Program-made: the position numbers and the translations under genes
Notes under the pieces: generated by a model
Seen by the model: only the letters and a program-made list of their open reading frames with translations
The model's database searches: none
What the model was told of the DNA's origin: nothing
Shown: in pieces, positions 20,850 to 29,715 of the stretch
Layout: each line of letters opens with the position of its first letter
Numbering within the stretch: position 1 is the first letter of the stretch
NCBI RefSeq assembly: GCF_001647715.1
Contig: NZ_CP015600.1
Coordinates: forward strand, 1,488,001-1,552,000
Length of the DNA: 64,000 nucleotides
Origin: Pseudomonas antarctica
GTDB lineage: Bacteria > Pseudomonadota > Gammaproteobacteria > Pseudomonadales > Pseudomonadaceae
Reading direction: 5' to 3'

Positions 20850-22183
20850 TCACCAACACCGGCAACCTGATGTTGGATCGGCAGTTGTCTCGCTGGTACC
20901 CACTCAAGGATCATCCTGTACAGCTCGCATTGGTTGCCGCCGTATCGGACGGAATTCGCTTCCCCTTGGTACCTGCTGGTCGCCGTAGCGGTAAGACCGA
21001 ACGGTTCAAGCGCTTCCTTGTGAAGCAGGCATCGGCCTACACCGGGATGTACTTTGCCGCTGCGCCGACGCACGCCCAGGCCAAGAAGATCTTCTGGGAT
21101 GACCTGAAGGCCTTCACGCTCTGCTGCATGCACAGTCGCCGGCCTTCTGAGTCGGACCTGATCATCTACCTGGACAACGGTAGCGAGATACACGTCATCG
21201 GACTGGACAAGCCACAGCGGATCGAGGGCATCCCGTGGACTGGCGGGGGAATTGACGAATTCGCCGACATCAAGCCGGACGCATGGGAGGCAAACATTCT
21301 CCCGGCGCTGAACACCGTCAACCCAACCATGCCGGATTACCGGGCCTGGTGCTGGTTGCTCGGTGTACCTGACGGCCTGAACCACTATTACGACCTGTGC
21401 ATGCAGGCGGAGTCGGGCAACGACCCGAACTTCCGGGTGTTCCACTGGAAGTCGGCCGAGATTCTTCCGGCTGATGTAATGGACGCAATGAAGCGGGCCA
21501 TGTCGGCCAAGCAGTTCAAGCAGGAATTTGAAGCCTCTTTCGAAACGGCATCTGGCCGGATCTACGAGGACTACAGCAAGGCGAACACTACTAATGCAGC
21601 CATTGAGCCGCATGAGCAGCTGATGTGGATGCACGACCAGAACTTCACGCCCCTATCATCCGCGATAGGTGTACGGCGCAACGAAGGCAAAGACCTCTAT
21701 CTGCTCGATGAGATCGTGCTGATCAGCGCGGTATCGAAGCAGTCGGCTGCGGAGTTCGTGGACAAGTTCAAGGATCACAAGAACAAGCATGTGCTGATCT
21801 ACGGTGACCCGGCGGGCAAGGCGGGCGAGAAGCACGGTCACGCATCCGACTACACCGACATTGAAGGCGTACTCAAGGCCAATGGCTGGACGTACACGCG
21901 CAAGGTCAAGCCGGCGCACCCATCTATCAAGGATCGGCAGAACGCCGTCCGGGCGAAGATCCTGACCGCCTCAGGCGAAACCAGCTTGTTCATCAACCCA
22001 GTTACCGCGCCCTGGTGCCACAAGGGCTTGAGTACGGTTCAGCTTCAGATGGGCTCGACCTTCCAAGAAGACCAGAAAAACGACTACCAGCACATCACCA
22101 CGGCGATTGGCTATTGCATCGACGTTGAGTGGCCGTGCATCAAACGCACAGGCGGAACACGCCGAATTGGAGGCTTGGCCTGA
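20846..22183 (+). CDS. Terminase large subunit
   Basis: 445 residues. Walker A variant PAGRRSGKTERF (~residue 45) and the acidic Walker B end GGGIDEFADI (~residue 135) form the packaging ATPase. The C-terminal nuclease part has the acidic residues in LIYGDPAGKAG (~residue 330) and a late His/Asp region. Complete length for a terminase of the Terminase_6 type. Cuts concatemers and drives DNA into the prohead. Confidence 0.9.
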   Translation: MITNTGNLMLDRQLSRWYPLKDHPVQLALVAAVSDGIRFPLVPAGRRSGKTERFKRFLVKQASAYTGMYFAAAPTHAQAKKIFWDDLKAFTLCCMHSRRPSESDLIIYLDNGSEIHVIGLDKPQRIEGIPWTGGGIDEFADIKPDAWEANILPALNTVNPTMPDYRAWCWLLGVPDGLNHYYDLCMQAESGNDPNFRVFHWKSAEILPADVMDAMKRAMSAKQFKQEFEASFETASGRIYEDYSKANTTNAAIEPHEQLMWMHDQNFTPLSSAIGVRRNEGKDLYLLDEIVLISAVSKQSAAEFVDKFKDHKNKHVLIYGDPAGKAGEKHGHASDYTDIEGVLKANGWTYTRKVKPAHPSIKDRQNAVRAKILTASGETSLFINPVTAPWCHKGLSTVQLQMGSTFQEDQKNDYQHITTAIGYCIDVEWPCIKRTGGTRRIGGLA

Positions 22184-23643
22184 TGCCAGTGCAATCTACA
22201 AACCCCGACTACGACGCGCACATCGCCGAGTGGGAGATGATGGACGACGCGCTCGAGGGTGAGTGCGCCGTTAAGCGCAACGAGCGCAACCTGCCCAAGC
22301 CGAGCGGTATGGTCGAGGCTGAAAAACTCGACGGCGCCGGCAACAAGTACCTCTACGAGAACTACACGAACCGGGCCCAGTACGAACACTGGGTGCGCGA
22401 CTCGCTGCGGTCGATGATGGGCCTGGTTTCCCGGTTGATTCCGGAGATCGAGCTGCCCGGCGGACTGAAGGGGCTGGAAGACAACGCGACGGCAGACGGC
22501 TTCGGCCTGAAGCAGTTGTTCTTCCGCATGGTGCGCCAGGCTATCTCGCACGGCCGGGTGCCACTGGTGGTGAACATCGACGATAGCGGCGAGCCGTATT
22601 TTTCCACCTACGCGACGCGCAACGCGATCAACTGGGACACGGCTGATCAAGGTGGGCGGCAGGACCTGGTCCTTTCGGTGTTTCGCGAGTTCCGCAAGAA
22701 GGGCGGCGATCGCTACAGCCATGACTGTGACACGGTATTTCGTGAGTTCTTCATGCTGGGCGAGGTCTGCTACACGGCCGTGCGCAACGAGGCTGGCGAG
22801 CTGGTCGACGACGAACGCCCGCTGGGCACCACAGGTACCGACAACCGTCTCGTCAAAGGCCTGTCCTATTTGCCCGTCATCTACTGCGGCTCGACTGACA
22901 ATTCACCGGACGTAGACGAGGTGCCACTGCTCACCATGGCGCGGGCCGCGTTGAAGTCCTATCAGATCAGTGCTGACTATTTCAGCTCTCTGCATCAGAC
23001 CAGTCATCCGCAGCCGTGGGTGTCGGGTTTGGATGAGTCGGTGGAGCTGAGCGTAACCGGTCCATCCGCTGCCTGGGATCTTGGGCCGAACGGAAAGGCT
23101 GAATACCTTGAATTCAAGGGCACCGGCATTGAAGCCAACCGCAAAGCCATGGATGACCAGAAGAACGCGGCGCTTGAGGCCGGTGCCAAGGTCATGGATG
23201 TAGCCGGCACCGAGTCGGGCGAGGCGCGCAAAACACGCCAGAACGATCAGCACGCCACGCTGCACAGCATCGTCATCACAGTGGCCGAGGCGGTGGAGCA
23301 GGGCTTGCGATACGCCGCCGAGTGGAAGGGATACGACCCTAAACAGGTCAAGTTCAAGGTGAATCCCGAATTCGTAACACCTTTGGTCGACGCCCAGGTG
23401 CTCGCCGAGCTGCTCAAGGGCGTGATGGCCGGCACGATCAGCGCCGATACCTACTGGCAGTACCTCACCACCGGCAAGCTGCCGGACCGCCCATATGAAG
23501 ACGAAGCCGACCTGATCAGCGATGAGCGCGATTCGGCCGGCATCAACTTGGACAAAGACGATGCCATCGACAAACCTGATGCAGGCGGACAGCCAACTGC
23601 TGGAGCAGACGACCCGCCACTCGGTAATGCTGGAGCGACTTAA
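22183..23643 (+). CDS. Portal protein, DUF4055 family
   Basis: 486 residues from ATG 22183, which overlaps the terminase stop by one base. The sequence MPVQSTNPDYDAHIAEWEMM, then YLYENYTNRAQYEHWV and RSMMGLVSRLIPEIELPG, is the N-terminal signature of DUF4055 portal proteins. A Pro/Asp/Gly-rich tail follows. It forms the dodecameric ring at the packaging vertex. Its 3' end overlaps the MuF gene by ~80 bases in another frame. Confidence 0.88.
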   Translation: MPVQSTNPDYDAHIAEWEMMDDALEGECAVKRNERNLPKPSGMVEAEKLDGAGNKYLYENYTNRAQYEHWVRDSLRSMMGLVSRLIPEIELPGGLKGLEDNATADGFGLKQLFFRMVRQAISHGRVPLVVNIDDSGEPYFSTYATRNAINWDTADQGGRQDLVLSVFREFRKKGGDRYSHDCDTVFREFFMLGEVCYTAVRNEAGELVDDERPLGTTGTDNRLVKGLSYLPVIYCGSTDNSPDVDEVPLLTMARAALKSYQISADYFSSLHQTSHPQPWVSGLDESVELSVTGPSAAWDLGPNGKAEYLEFKGTGIEANRKAMDDQKNAALEAGAKVMDVAGTESGEARKTRQNDQHATLHSIVITVAEAVEQGLRYAAEWKGYDPKQVKFKVNPEFVTPLVDAQVLAELLKGVMAGTISADTYWQYLTTGKLPDRPYEDEADLISDERDSAGINLDKDDAIDKPDAGGQPTAGADDPPLGNAGAT

Positions 23644-24673
23644 GGCCGGCGAGGTCAAGAAGTTCGAGAAGTACCTGCGCCAGATCGACAAGCTGGTGCG
23701 GGAGCAACTCACTCGCAAGGAGCTGACCACCTACAGCCGGGACCGCCTTGAGCAATTCCTAGCCCGGGTGGACGGCAAGCTGCTGGAGATCTACAAGGCC
23801 TACGGTGACCTGGTGCAGGCCGATCTGGTCGACATCGCGCTGTATGAGTCGAGCTTTGAGGCCAAAAGCCTGAGCAACGCGCTCTCCATCGACGCGGTGG
23901 TGCCGACCAACACGGTGATCCGCGCGGCGGTGTTCTCCTATCCGCTGCAGGTGAAGGGCATCGACGGTGGGAAGCTGCTGAAGAGCTTCGTCAGTGGCTG
24001 GACGCGGACCGAGACGATGCGCGTCACGAACACCATCCGGCTCGGCTTCGGCCAGGGCCAGACCAACGCCCAGATCATCCAGGCGATTCGCGGTACCGCG
24101 GCGCAGAACTTCACGGACGGCGTCCTGGCGGTGAGCAACCGCAATGCTGCCGCCGTGGTGCAGACGGCAATCCAGCACGTAGCCACCACGGCACGAATGG
24201 AGACGCTGAAGGCCAACAGTGACGTGGTGCTGGGATATCGCTGGGTGTCGACGCTCGACCGAAAGACCTCGCAGCAATGCAAGGGCCTGGATGGGATGCG
24301 TTTCGATCTGGGCAAAGGTCCGCTGCCACCGGCGCACATCAAGTGCCGCTCAACCACGGTTCCGACCACCAGGCTTTCGGAGATGTTCGCTAAGGACGCT
24401 ACGCGCGCTTCGGTGGGCGATAACGGCGGGGCACAGGTCGACGCCGGCCTGAATTATTACGAGTGGCTGGCAACGCAACCGGCGAGCTTCCAAGACCATG
24501 CTCTTGGGCCGGTCCGGGGCAAGTTGTTCCGCGATGGCGGGCTGAATCCGGAGAAGTTTGCCAAGCTGCAGCTCGACAAGTCGTTCAAGCCGCTGACCCT
24601 GGCGCAGCTGAAGGATGCAGAGCCTGACATGTTCACCCGAGCAGGCGTTACACTCGGCGCTCAACCAGGTTGA
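23561..24673 (+). CDS. MuF-like head morphogenesis protein
   Basis: 370 residues if started at ATG 23561; ATG 23579 is also possible. The C-terminal third carries YRWVSTLDRKTSQQCKGLDG and PPAHIKCRSTTVP, the conserved core of the phage Mu gpF domain (PF04233). The N-terminal half is helical and likely binds the portal. A minor head protein, probably injected or internal. The large overlap with the portal gene is unusual but both frames look coding there. Confidence 0.85.
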   Translation: MPSTNLMQADSQLLEQTTRHSVMLERLKAGEVKKFEKYLRQIDKLVREQLTRKELTTYSRDRLEQFLARVDGKLLEIYKAYGDLVQADLVDIALYESSFEAKSLSNALSIDAVVPTNTVIRAAVFSYPLQVKGIDGGKLLKSFVSGWTRTETMRVTNTIRLGFGQGQTNAQIIQAIRGTAAQNFTDGVLAVSNRNAAAVVQTAIQHVATTARMETLKANSDVVLGYRWVSTLDRKTSQQCKGLDGMRFDLGKGPLPPAHIKCRSTTVPTTRLSEMFAKDATRASVGDNGGAQVDAGLNYYEWLATQPASFQDHALGPVRGKLFRDGGLNPEKFAKLQLDKSFKPLTLAQLKDAEPDMFTRAGVTLGAQPG

Positions 24674-24681
24674 GATAGCAC

Positions 24682-25179
24682 ATGCAGATCATTGTTGAGG
24701 ATGGGAAGGGCAGGCCAGACGCGAATAGCTTCGTGCCGTTGGAGAAGCTGACCTTCTACCGCGACTACTACGGGTTCCGGATACCTGAAGCAGAGGCTGA
24801 CCAGGTCGAACTGCTGCTGCGCGCCGCGGCCGACATCAACGGTCGCCAGTGGAAGGGTCGCAAGGCCAATCCTGAGCAGGCAATGGCCTGGCCCCGGCGT
24901 GACTGCAAGATCGAATACCAGACGCTATCCGAGACGTTCGTGCCCTTTGAGCTTGAGTGGGGACAGGTACGGCTGGCGGTCGAGCTGTACGCCGCCGAGC
25001 AGGGATTCCAGATCGAAGAGCCGACGCATTGCAATGAGCCCAATGGTCGGCGCACTCGGCTCAATCGCGATACGCCCGGTTTGCGAATGCGACCGCCGCC
25101 CTATGCGCCGAGCAGGACGCAGTTCGCGGATTACCTGGTCATGCGCGGGCTCAGTATTGTACGAAGCCGGGAGTTGTAA
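24682..25179 (+). CDS. Head-tail connector (DnaT-like) protein
   Basis: 165 residues. The N-terminal half (MQIIVEDGKGRPDANSFVPL and YGFRIPEAEADQVELLLRAA) followed by AMAWPRRDC is the pattern of the phage head-tail connector family that databases call DnaT-like. Its last 29 bases overlap the convergent minus-strand gene at 25151. Confidence 0.75.
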   Translation: MQIIVEDGKGRPDANSFVPLEKLTFYRDYYGFRIPEAEADQVELLLRAAADINGRQWKGRKANPEQAMAWPRRDCKIEYQTLSETFVPFELEWGQVRLAVELYAAEQGFQIEEPTHCNEPNGRRTRLNRDTPGLRMRPPPYAPSRTQFADYLVMRGLSIVRSREL

Positions 25180-25642
25180 TGAGTTCGATCGTCTCATCGG
25201 TGAGGACTCGCCCACGATAGTGTCGATTTGGCAGATTCAGTTCCTGTAACTCTTTGAAGTGACGCTTCGTCGCCTCTCTGTTGATGATGAACTGACGATG
25301 TACGATTAGAAACTTGTCATGCGGTTCGGCTCTGGTGTTGATGATTTGGCTATCAGCGGAATACACAATATCCATGTCGCAGGGCGATTTGTCGGAGTTG
25401 ATTTCTAGGAGCCGGTCGAAGTGGAGTTCAGTAGCGTCTTTGCTCATCAAATACTCTCCACCCTCAACAAAGCCGAACTGCTCAAACTCACCAAGCTCCC
25501 CAGCGGGCTGAAACATAAGGATGTGGCCCTCAAGGTGCCGCCTTCCGACGATAAGTCCACCGTCACGACCGTCGACAATCCAACCATTGATGAAGCATCT
25601 GGCGAAGTCTTCCTGAGGTAGAGTGAATTTTCCTTCGCTCAT
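25151..25642 (-). CDS. Minus-strand gene inserted in the head operon (moron candidate)
   Basis: 163 residues from ATG 25642 (MSEGKFTLPQEDFARCFING); a second ATG at 25660 would add 6 residues. It is the only minus-strand gene between 11.1 and 36 kb, is tail-to-tail with the connector gene and has a terminator-like hairpin of the plus strand behind its promoter side. It contains IVGRRHLEGHILMFQP and LIVHRQFIINREATKRHFKE. No family recognised. Orientation against the late operon suggests independent expression in the lysogen. Confidence 0.7.
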   Translation of the reverse strand: MSEGKFTLPQEDFARCFINGWIVDGRDGGLIVGRRHLEGHILMFQPAGELGEFEQFGFVEGGEYLMSKDATELHFDRLLEINSDKSPCDMDIVYSADSQIINTRAEPHDKFLIVHRQFIINREATKRHFKELQELNLPNRHYRGRVLTDETIELITTPGFVQY

Positions 25643-25702
25643 TTTTGATCCTTTATTCATGTGAGTGTTTATCCATCAGGATAGAACATTAGCAAATTCC
25701 AA

Positions 25703-25727
25703 GCCTCGGCCATGCCGGGGTTTTTTT
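25703..25727 (+). terminator. Terminator before the scaffold gene
   Basis: CCTCGGC-CAT-GCCGGGG followed by T7 at 25721-25727. It would stop ordinary transcription between the inserted gene and the capsid genes; late transcription must read through it. Confidence 0.6.
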
Positions 25728-25769
25728 ATGCCTGCAAAGCGGGCCGACCAAACCCAAGGGGTGCACCAA

Positions 25770-26507
25770 GTGGCAGACGAAAACCAGATTGATCTTGAAG
25801 ACCCGGCAGTTCAGACCGCCATTGCTGCAGATGTCGAGGCTGCGACCCTGGGCCTCAAGAACAAAAACACCGAGCTGCTTGGCTCGCTACGGACCACTAA
25901 AACGGAACTGGACGGCTTCAAGACCCAGTTCGAAGGCCTGGACATCGCAGCTGTTAAGGGCCTGCTGACTAAGGTTGGCCAGGATGAGGAAACCAAGCTG
26001 ATTGCCGAGGGCAAGCTGGACGAAGTCATCACCCGCCGTACCGAGCGCCTGCGCACCGACTACGACACCAAGTTGGCCGCCGAGAAGGCTCGCGCCGACA
26101 AGGCTGAGGCCTTTGCTGACAAGTACAGCGACAAGGTGCTGGCCGATTCCATCCGTGCTGCTGCCATCAAGGCCGGCGCGCTCCCCGAGGCCGCCGAGGA
26201 CATCATCCTGCGCGCCCGGGGCACTTTCAAACTCAGTGAAGACGGCGAGGCGATTGCCACCGACCGTGACGGCGAGGTCGTTTACGGGAAGGACGGGAAA
26301 ACCCCGCTGTCGCCGTTCGAATGGGCGGAATCTCTGCGTGAAACAGCAACACACCTGTGGCCAAGGGCTCAGGGTGCCGGTCCGACCGGCGATCAAGGTG
26401 GCAAGGCCACGAAAAAGTGGGGCGAGTACACGGAAACCGAGCGCGCTGCGATCGCCCGTGACAACCCTGAGCTCTTCAAGAAAATCCAGGCCACCAAAGG
26501 AACCTAA
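25770..26507 (+). CDS. Capsid scaffolding protein
   Basis: 245 residues from GTG 25770 (VADENQIDLEDPAVQTAIAA), preceded by AAGGGG. The upstream in-frame ATG at 25728 lies in the U tract of a terminator and has no ribosome site. The protein is acidic, Ala/Lys/Glu-rich and mostly coiled coil (KNKNTELLGSLRTTKTELDG, then YDTKLAAEKARADKAEAFAD). It lies directly before the major capsid gene, as scaffolds do. Confidence 0.75.
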   Translation: MADENQIDLEDPAVQTAIAADVEAATLGLKNKNTELLGSLRTTKTELDGFKTQFEGLDIAAVKGLLTKVGQDEETKLIAEGKLDEVITRRTERLRTDYDTKLAAEKARADKAEAFADKYSDKVLADSIRAAAIKAGALPEAAEDIILRARGTFKLSEDGEAIATDRDGEVVYGKDGKTPLSPFEWAESLRETATHLWPRAQGAGPTGDQGGKATKKWGEYTETERAAIARDNPELFKKIQATKGT

Positions 26508-26510
26508 TCC

Positions 26511-27488
26511 ATGGCAACTACCCAACTGACCGACATCTTCGTCGGCGATTACTACGCCTCCCTGGCACCGGTTAATAGCCCGGAAAAGACCGCTGTGTAC
26601 GAGTCGGGCATCGTGACTCGCTCCCCGGTACTGGACGCGATCGCCTCCGGCAGCCAAGGCACCGCCGAGATCAGCTACTGGCAGGACCTGAATGCTGATG
26701 AAGCGCCGAACATCAGCAACGACGACCCGAACGACCAGGGCGAAGTCGGCAAGGTTACCCAGGACAGCATGCGTGCCCGGGTTCTGTACCTCAACAAAGG
26801 CTACGGAGTGGCTGACCTGACCGCTGAACTGGCGAACAGCGAGCCTCAGCAGCAGATCCGCAACCGCTTCGGCACCTACTGGACCCGCCAGTGGCAGCGT
26901 TACACCCTGGGCGCGTCTCGCGGCATCATCGCCTCGAACATCGCGAACAACGGTGGTGACATGGTCATTGACGCGGGCGCAACCATCAGTGCGAACGCCT
27001 TCCAGGACGCTGCGTTCACCGCTGGTGATGCGGCCGACCAGTTCGGCGCGATCGGCGTGCACTCGGTGGTGATGAACCAGATGGTCAAGCAAGACCTCAT
27101 CGAGTACCTGCGTGACTCTGACGGCAAGATCATCCTGGCCACCTACCTCGGCAAGCCAGTGTTCATGGATGATGCCCTGGTGTATGGCGCGGGCAAGTAC
27201 CTGTCTGTGTTCTTCGGCCAGGGCGCTTTCGGCTACGGCGAAGGCACGCCGAAGGTGCCGGTAGAACTGGAGCGTAAACCAGGCGGTGGTAACGGTGGTG
27301 GTGCCGAAGTGCTGTGGGAGCGGAAGACCTACATCCTCCAGCCTGCCGGCTTCAGCTGGAAGGGTTCCGAGGCTCAGAACCTCAGCCCGACCTCCACGCA
27401 ATACGCCGCCGCTGCGAACTGGAAGCGCGTGTTCAGCCGCAAGCAGGTTCCGTTCGCCGCTGTCATCAGCGGTACCACCACGCCGTAA
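26511..27488 (+). CDS. Major capsid protein
   Basis: 325 residues, start 3 bases after the scaffold gene. The N-terminus (MATTQLTDIFVGDYYASLAP), the segment EISYWQDLNADEAPNISNDD and a late IGVHSVVMNQMVKQDLIEYL match major capsid proteins of the HK97 fold in this phage group. Length is usual. Ends with SGTTTP. Confidence 0.88.
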   Translation: MATTQLTDIFVGDYYASLAPVNSPEKTAVYESGIVTRSPVLDAIASGSQGTAEISYWQDLNADEAPNISNDDPNDQGEVGKVTQDSMRARVLYLNKGYGVADLTAELANSEPQQQIRNRFGTYWTRQWQRYTLGASRGIIASNIANNGGDMVIDAGATISANAFQDAAFTAGDAADQFGAIGVHSVVMNQMVKQDLIEYLRDSDGKIILATYLGKPVFMDDALVYGAGKYLSVFFGQGAFGYGEGTPKVPVELERKPGGGNGGGAEVLWERKTYILQPAGFSWKGSEAQNLSPTSTQYAAAANWKRVFSRKQVPFAAVISGTTTP

Positions 27489-27543
27489 TTCGGCCCACAC
27501 AGCCTGGCGCCCGTATGGCGCCGGGATGCTTTTGAGGTGATTT

Positions 27544-27849
27544 ATGAAAGTGATCTACACGGACAAGCCGGGCAAAGAGCGCGGCGTGTGCTACCGGCTG
27601 CTGAGCGAATTCTTCGGTGTCATCGGGTCCGCTACCGAGGTGGTGGTCGATGGCGATGTACCGGATATCTTCGATGCTTACCAGGCCGCCGGCATCAAGG
27701 TTTCCGACGGCAAGGAGCCAGAGAGCAAAGAAACCGACCCTCTGAAAATGAAGGTCCCCGAGCTGAAAGAATGGCTGACCGAGAAGGGCATTGCCTTCGA
27801 CCCGTCCGCCAAGAAAGAAGACCTGCAGGGCCTGGTGCCAGCGGAATAA
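27544..27849 (+). CDS. HeH/LEM-domain phage protein
   Basis: 101 residues. The last ~35 residues (LKMKVPELKEWLTEKGIAFD, then KKEDLQGLVP) form a helix-extension-helix (LEM/SAP-like) motif. The first half is a small alpha/beta part. In phages such proteins follow the capsid gene and may help packaging or decoration; the role here is not known. Confidence 0.75.
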   Translation: MKVIYTDKPGKERGVCYRLLSEFFGVIGSATEVVVDGDVPDIFDAYQAAGIKVSDGKEPESKETDPLKMKVPELKEWLTEKGIAFDPSAKKEDLQGLVPAE

Positions 27850-27859
27850 GGACAAGCAC

Positions 27860-28237
27860 ATGACCGATTTCATCACCGTCGCCGATGTTGACGCCCAGCT
27901 CGGTCCTGACTGGGCCGGCACCGGTGATCCGGTCCTTGCTGTGACCATGGCCAACGCCTGGCTCACAGCCAAGATTAAGCGGGCTGTTCCCGATCCGGTT
28001 CCTGCCGAGATCAAAACAGCCGGCGCCCAGGTCGCCAAAGAGGCGGCGGCGGGCAAGCTGTACACGGCAACGCAGAAGGAAGTGCAGAGCAAGACGGTCT
28101 CGGCTCAGTCCGGCACATCGGTGAGCAAAACCTACGTGGCAGGCTCTATCGATCAGTCGGCTGGCGTGAACTTCGCCCTGTCCTTGCTGGAGCCGTGGAT
28201 CAAGCGCTCCGGCGTGATGATGCTGAAGAGGATCTGA
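27860..28237 (+). CDS. Head-tail adaptor protein
   Basis: 125 residues from ATG 27860 (MTDFITVADVDAQLGPDWAG). The start resembles gp6-type connector proteins, and its place between capsid and tail-completion genes fits a head-tail joining role. No firm family match. Confidence 0.65.
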   Translation: MTDFITVADVDAQLGPDWAGTGDPVLAVTMANAWLTAKIKRAVPDPVPAEIKTAGAQVAKEAAAGKLYTATQKEVQSKTVSAQSGTSVSKTYVAGSIDQSAGVNFALSLLEPWIKRSGVMMLKRI

Positions 28238-28239
28238 CC

Positions 28240-28632
28240 GTGGGCATGCGCGAAGAGATCCAGGCTGAATTAGCCGAGTCGTTCGACGACCCTGATGGGC
28301 TGGCCGACGCGGTTAAGCCCGTGACGGGCGTGCGCAAGATTGCGGGCGAATATGACCCCGACCTGGGTGGCGAAACGCCGGATACCACCGTCACTTACAC
28401 GGGGCGCGGTGTTCTGGGCAGCTACCTGTCCAAGGAAATCGACGGCTCCCTCATCCAGACGACCGACAAGAAGCTGCTGGTGCTGCAAAACGAGCTTTTC
28501 ATGTCGGAGGCCGGCGTTCCGACGGTGGTACCGGCTGCCCCGGCCATTGGCGATATCGTCAATGGATTGCGGGTGATGAACGTGTCTGCGGACCCCGCTG
28601 ATGCAACGTGGACAGCTCAGTTGAGGAAGTGA
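28240..28632 (+). CDS. Head-closure/neck protein candidate
   Basis: 130 residues from GTG 28240, chosen because GAGGAT lies 8 bases before it (ATG 28246 is too far from the site). Beta-rich after residue 35 (DTTVTYTGRGVLGSYLSKEI). The length and position match neck proteins that close the head. The family is not recognised with certainty. Confidence 0.6.
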   Translation: MGMREEIQAELAESFDDPDGLADAVKPVTGVRKIAGEYDPDLGGETPDTTVTYTGRGVLGSYLSKEIDGSLIQTTDKKLLVLQNELFMSEAGVPTVVPAAPAIGDIVNGLRVMNVSADPADATWTAQLRK

Positions 28633-28633
28633 C

Positions 28634-29230
28634 ATGGCAAGTAAAAGCGCCGGACAGTCCGGTAGCTTCGCCCTGAGCCTGGCTGAGTTCGCCGCGCAGA
28701 CCAGTGAAGCCATCGACGCCAGTGTGCGCGAGATCATCATCGAAGTCGGCAGCAGCCTGATCCGCATGTCTCCCGTGGGTAACCCGGAGATTTGGGCGCA
28801 GAACGCAGCGGCGAACCAGTACAACAAGGCCGTCGACGACCACAATAGCGCGCTGCGCAGTGACCCGGAAAACCTCACGAAGGGTGGCAGGCTCAAGAAG
28901 GGCCGCAAGCTCAACGACGGCATGGACATCAAGGCGCCCGAAGGCTACATCGGCGGCCGGTTCCGTGCGAACTGGCACATTTCGCTGGGCGTGGTCGAGA
29001 GCGTCACCTTCGACGAGGTAGACCCGAGCGGCGCCGAAACCACTGCCGCACTGGTGGCCGCGATGAGCGATTTCACCGCCGGCCAGATGGCCTACATCAT
29101 CAACAACTTGCCCTATGCAATTCCATTGGAATTTGGACACTCAAGCCAAGCGCCATCTGGAATGGTCCGGGTAACCGTGGCTCGCTTCCAGCAGATTGTG
29201 TTGGAGGCCATCAGGAACAACCAGGTATGA
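28634..29230 (+). CDS. Tail completion (gp10-like) protein
   Basis: 198 residues, start 1 base after the previous stop. The segment IIIEVGSSLIRMSPVGNPEI, then FRANWHISLG and the late YAIPLEFGHSSQAPSGMVRV, is the pattern of HK97 gp10-like tail-completion proteins. It overlaps the tail terminator gene by 4 bases. Confidence 0.75.
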   Translation: MASKSAGQSGSFALSLAEFAAQTSEAIDASVREIIIEVGSSLIRMSPVGNPEIWAQNAAANQYNKAVDDHNSALRSDPENLTKGGRLKKGRKLNDGMDIKAPEGYIGGRFRANWHISLGVVESVTFDEVDPSGAETTAALVAAMSDFTAGQMAYIINNLPYAIPLEFGHSSQAPSGMVRVTVARFQQIVLEAIRNNQV

Positions 29231-29643
29231 GTCACGCAATCATCGCTTCGATCTACGAGGCAAAGCTGATCGCCTGGAGCGCTGCCAGGTCGGAGAAGCT
29301 GAAGATCGTGTTCGAGAACACGGCCTACACGCCGGCGGAGGGCGAGACCTACCTGCGAGCCTTCACTATCCCGGGCGATACCGCGAGCAATACGCTCGGT
29401 GGCGATCACCGACTGTTCACCGGCGTATTCCAGGCAAGCATCATCGCACCGGCGGGCACGGGAAAGACCAAGACGAACCCTATAGCAACTGAGCTGACCG
29501 ATCTGTTCCCGCTGTACGCCAGGGACACGAAGGGCCCGGTCACCGCGGTGACGATGTCGCCGGTCGACCAGGGCCCCGGCATCACCGGCGACTCCACCTA
29601 CACCGTCCCGGTCTCGTTTTTGTACCGAGCCGACACCAACTGA
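29227..29643 (+). CDS. Tail terminator protein (DUF4128-like)
   Basis: 138 residues. The N-terminus (SHAIIASIYEAKLIAWSAAR), the ending VPVSFLYRADTN and the position immediately before the tail tube gene match tail terminator proteins of the DUF4128 / gpU group, which cap the tube and join it to the head. Confidence 0.75.
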   Translation: MSHAIIASIYEAKLIAWSAARSEKLKIVFENTAYTPAEGETYLRAFTIPGDTASNTLGGDHRLFTGVFQASIIAPAGTGKTKTNPIATELTDLFPLYARDTKGPVTAVTMSPVDQGPGITGDSTYTVPVSFLYRADTN

Positions 29644-29667
29644 TCCCGCCCATTGGGCAAACCCACG

Positions 29668-29692
29668 AACCCGCCATTGAGCGGGTTTTTTC
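29668..29692 (+). terminator. Hairpin between tail terminator and tube genes
   Basis: AACCCGC (29668-29674) and GCGGGTT (29681-29687) followed by T. Partial termination here would not prevent late expression if an antiterminator is present. Confidence 0.6.
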
Positions 29693-29715
29693 ACATCTGC
29701 AAAGAGGAAATACCC

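Noticed and set aside
20657..21634. Minus-strand frame of 325 codons under the terminase genes
   Set aside because: Fully antisense to clear terminase genes; no ribosome site or domain. The same applies to long minus frames at 25887-27500, 29113-30792 and 40960-42507.
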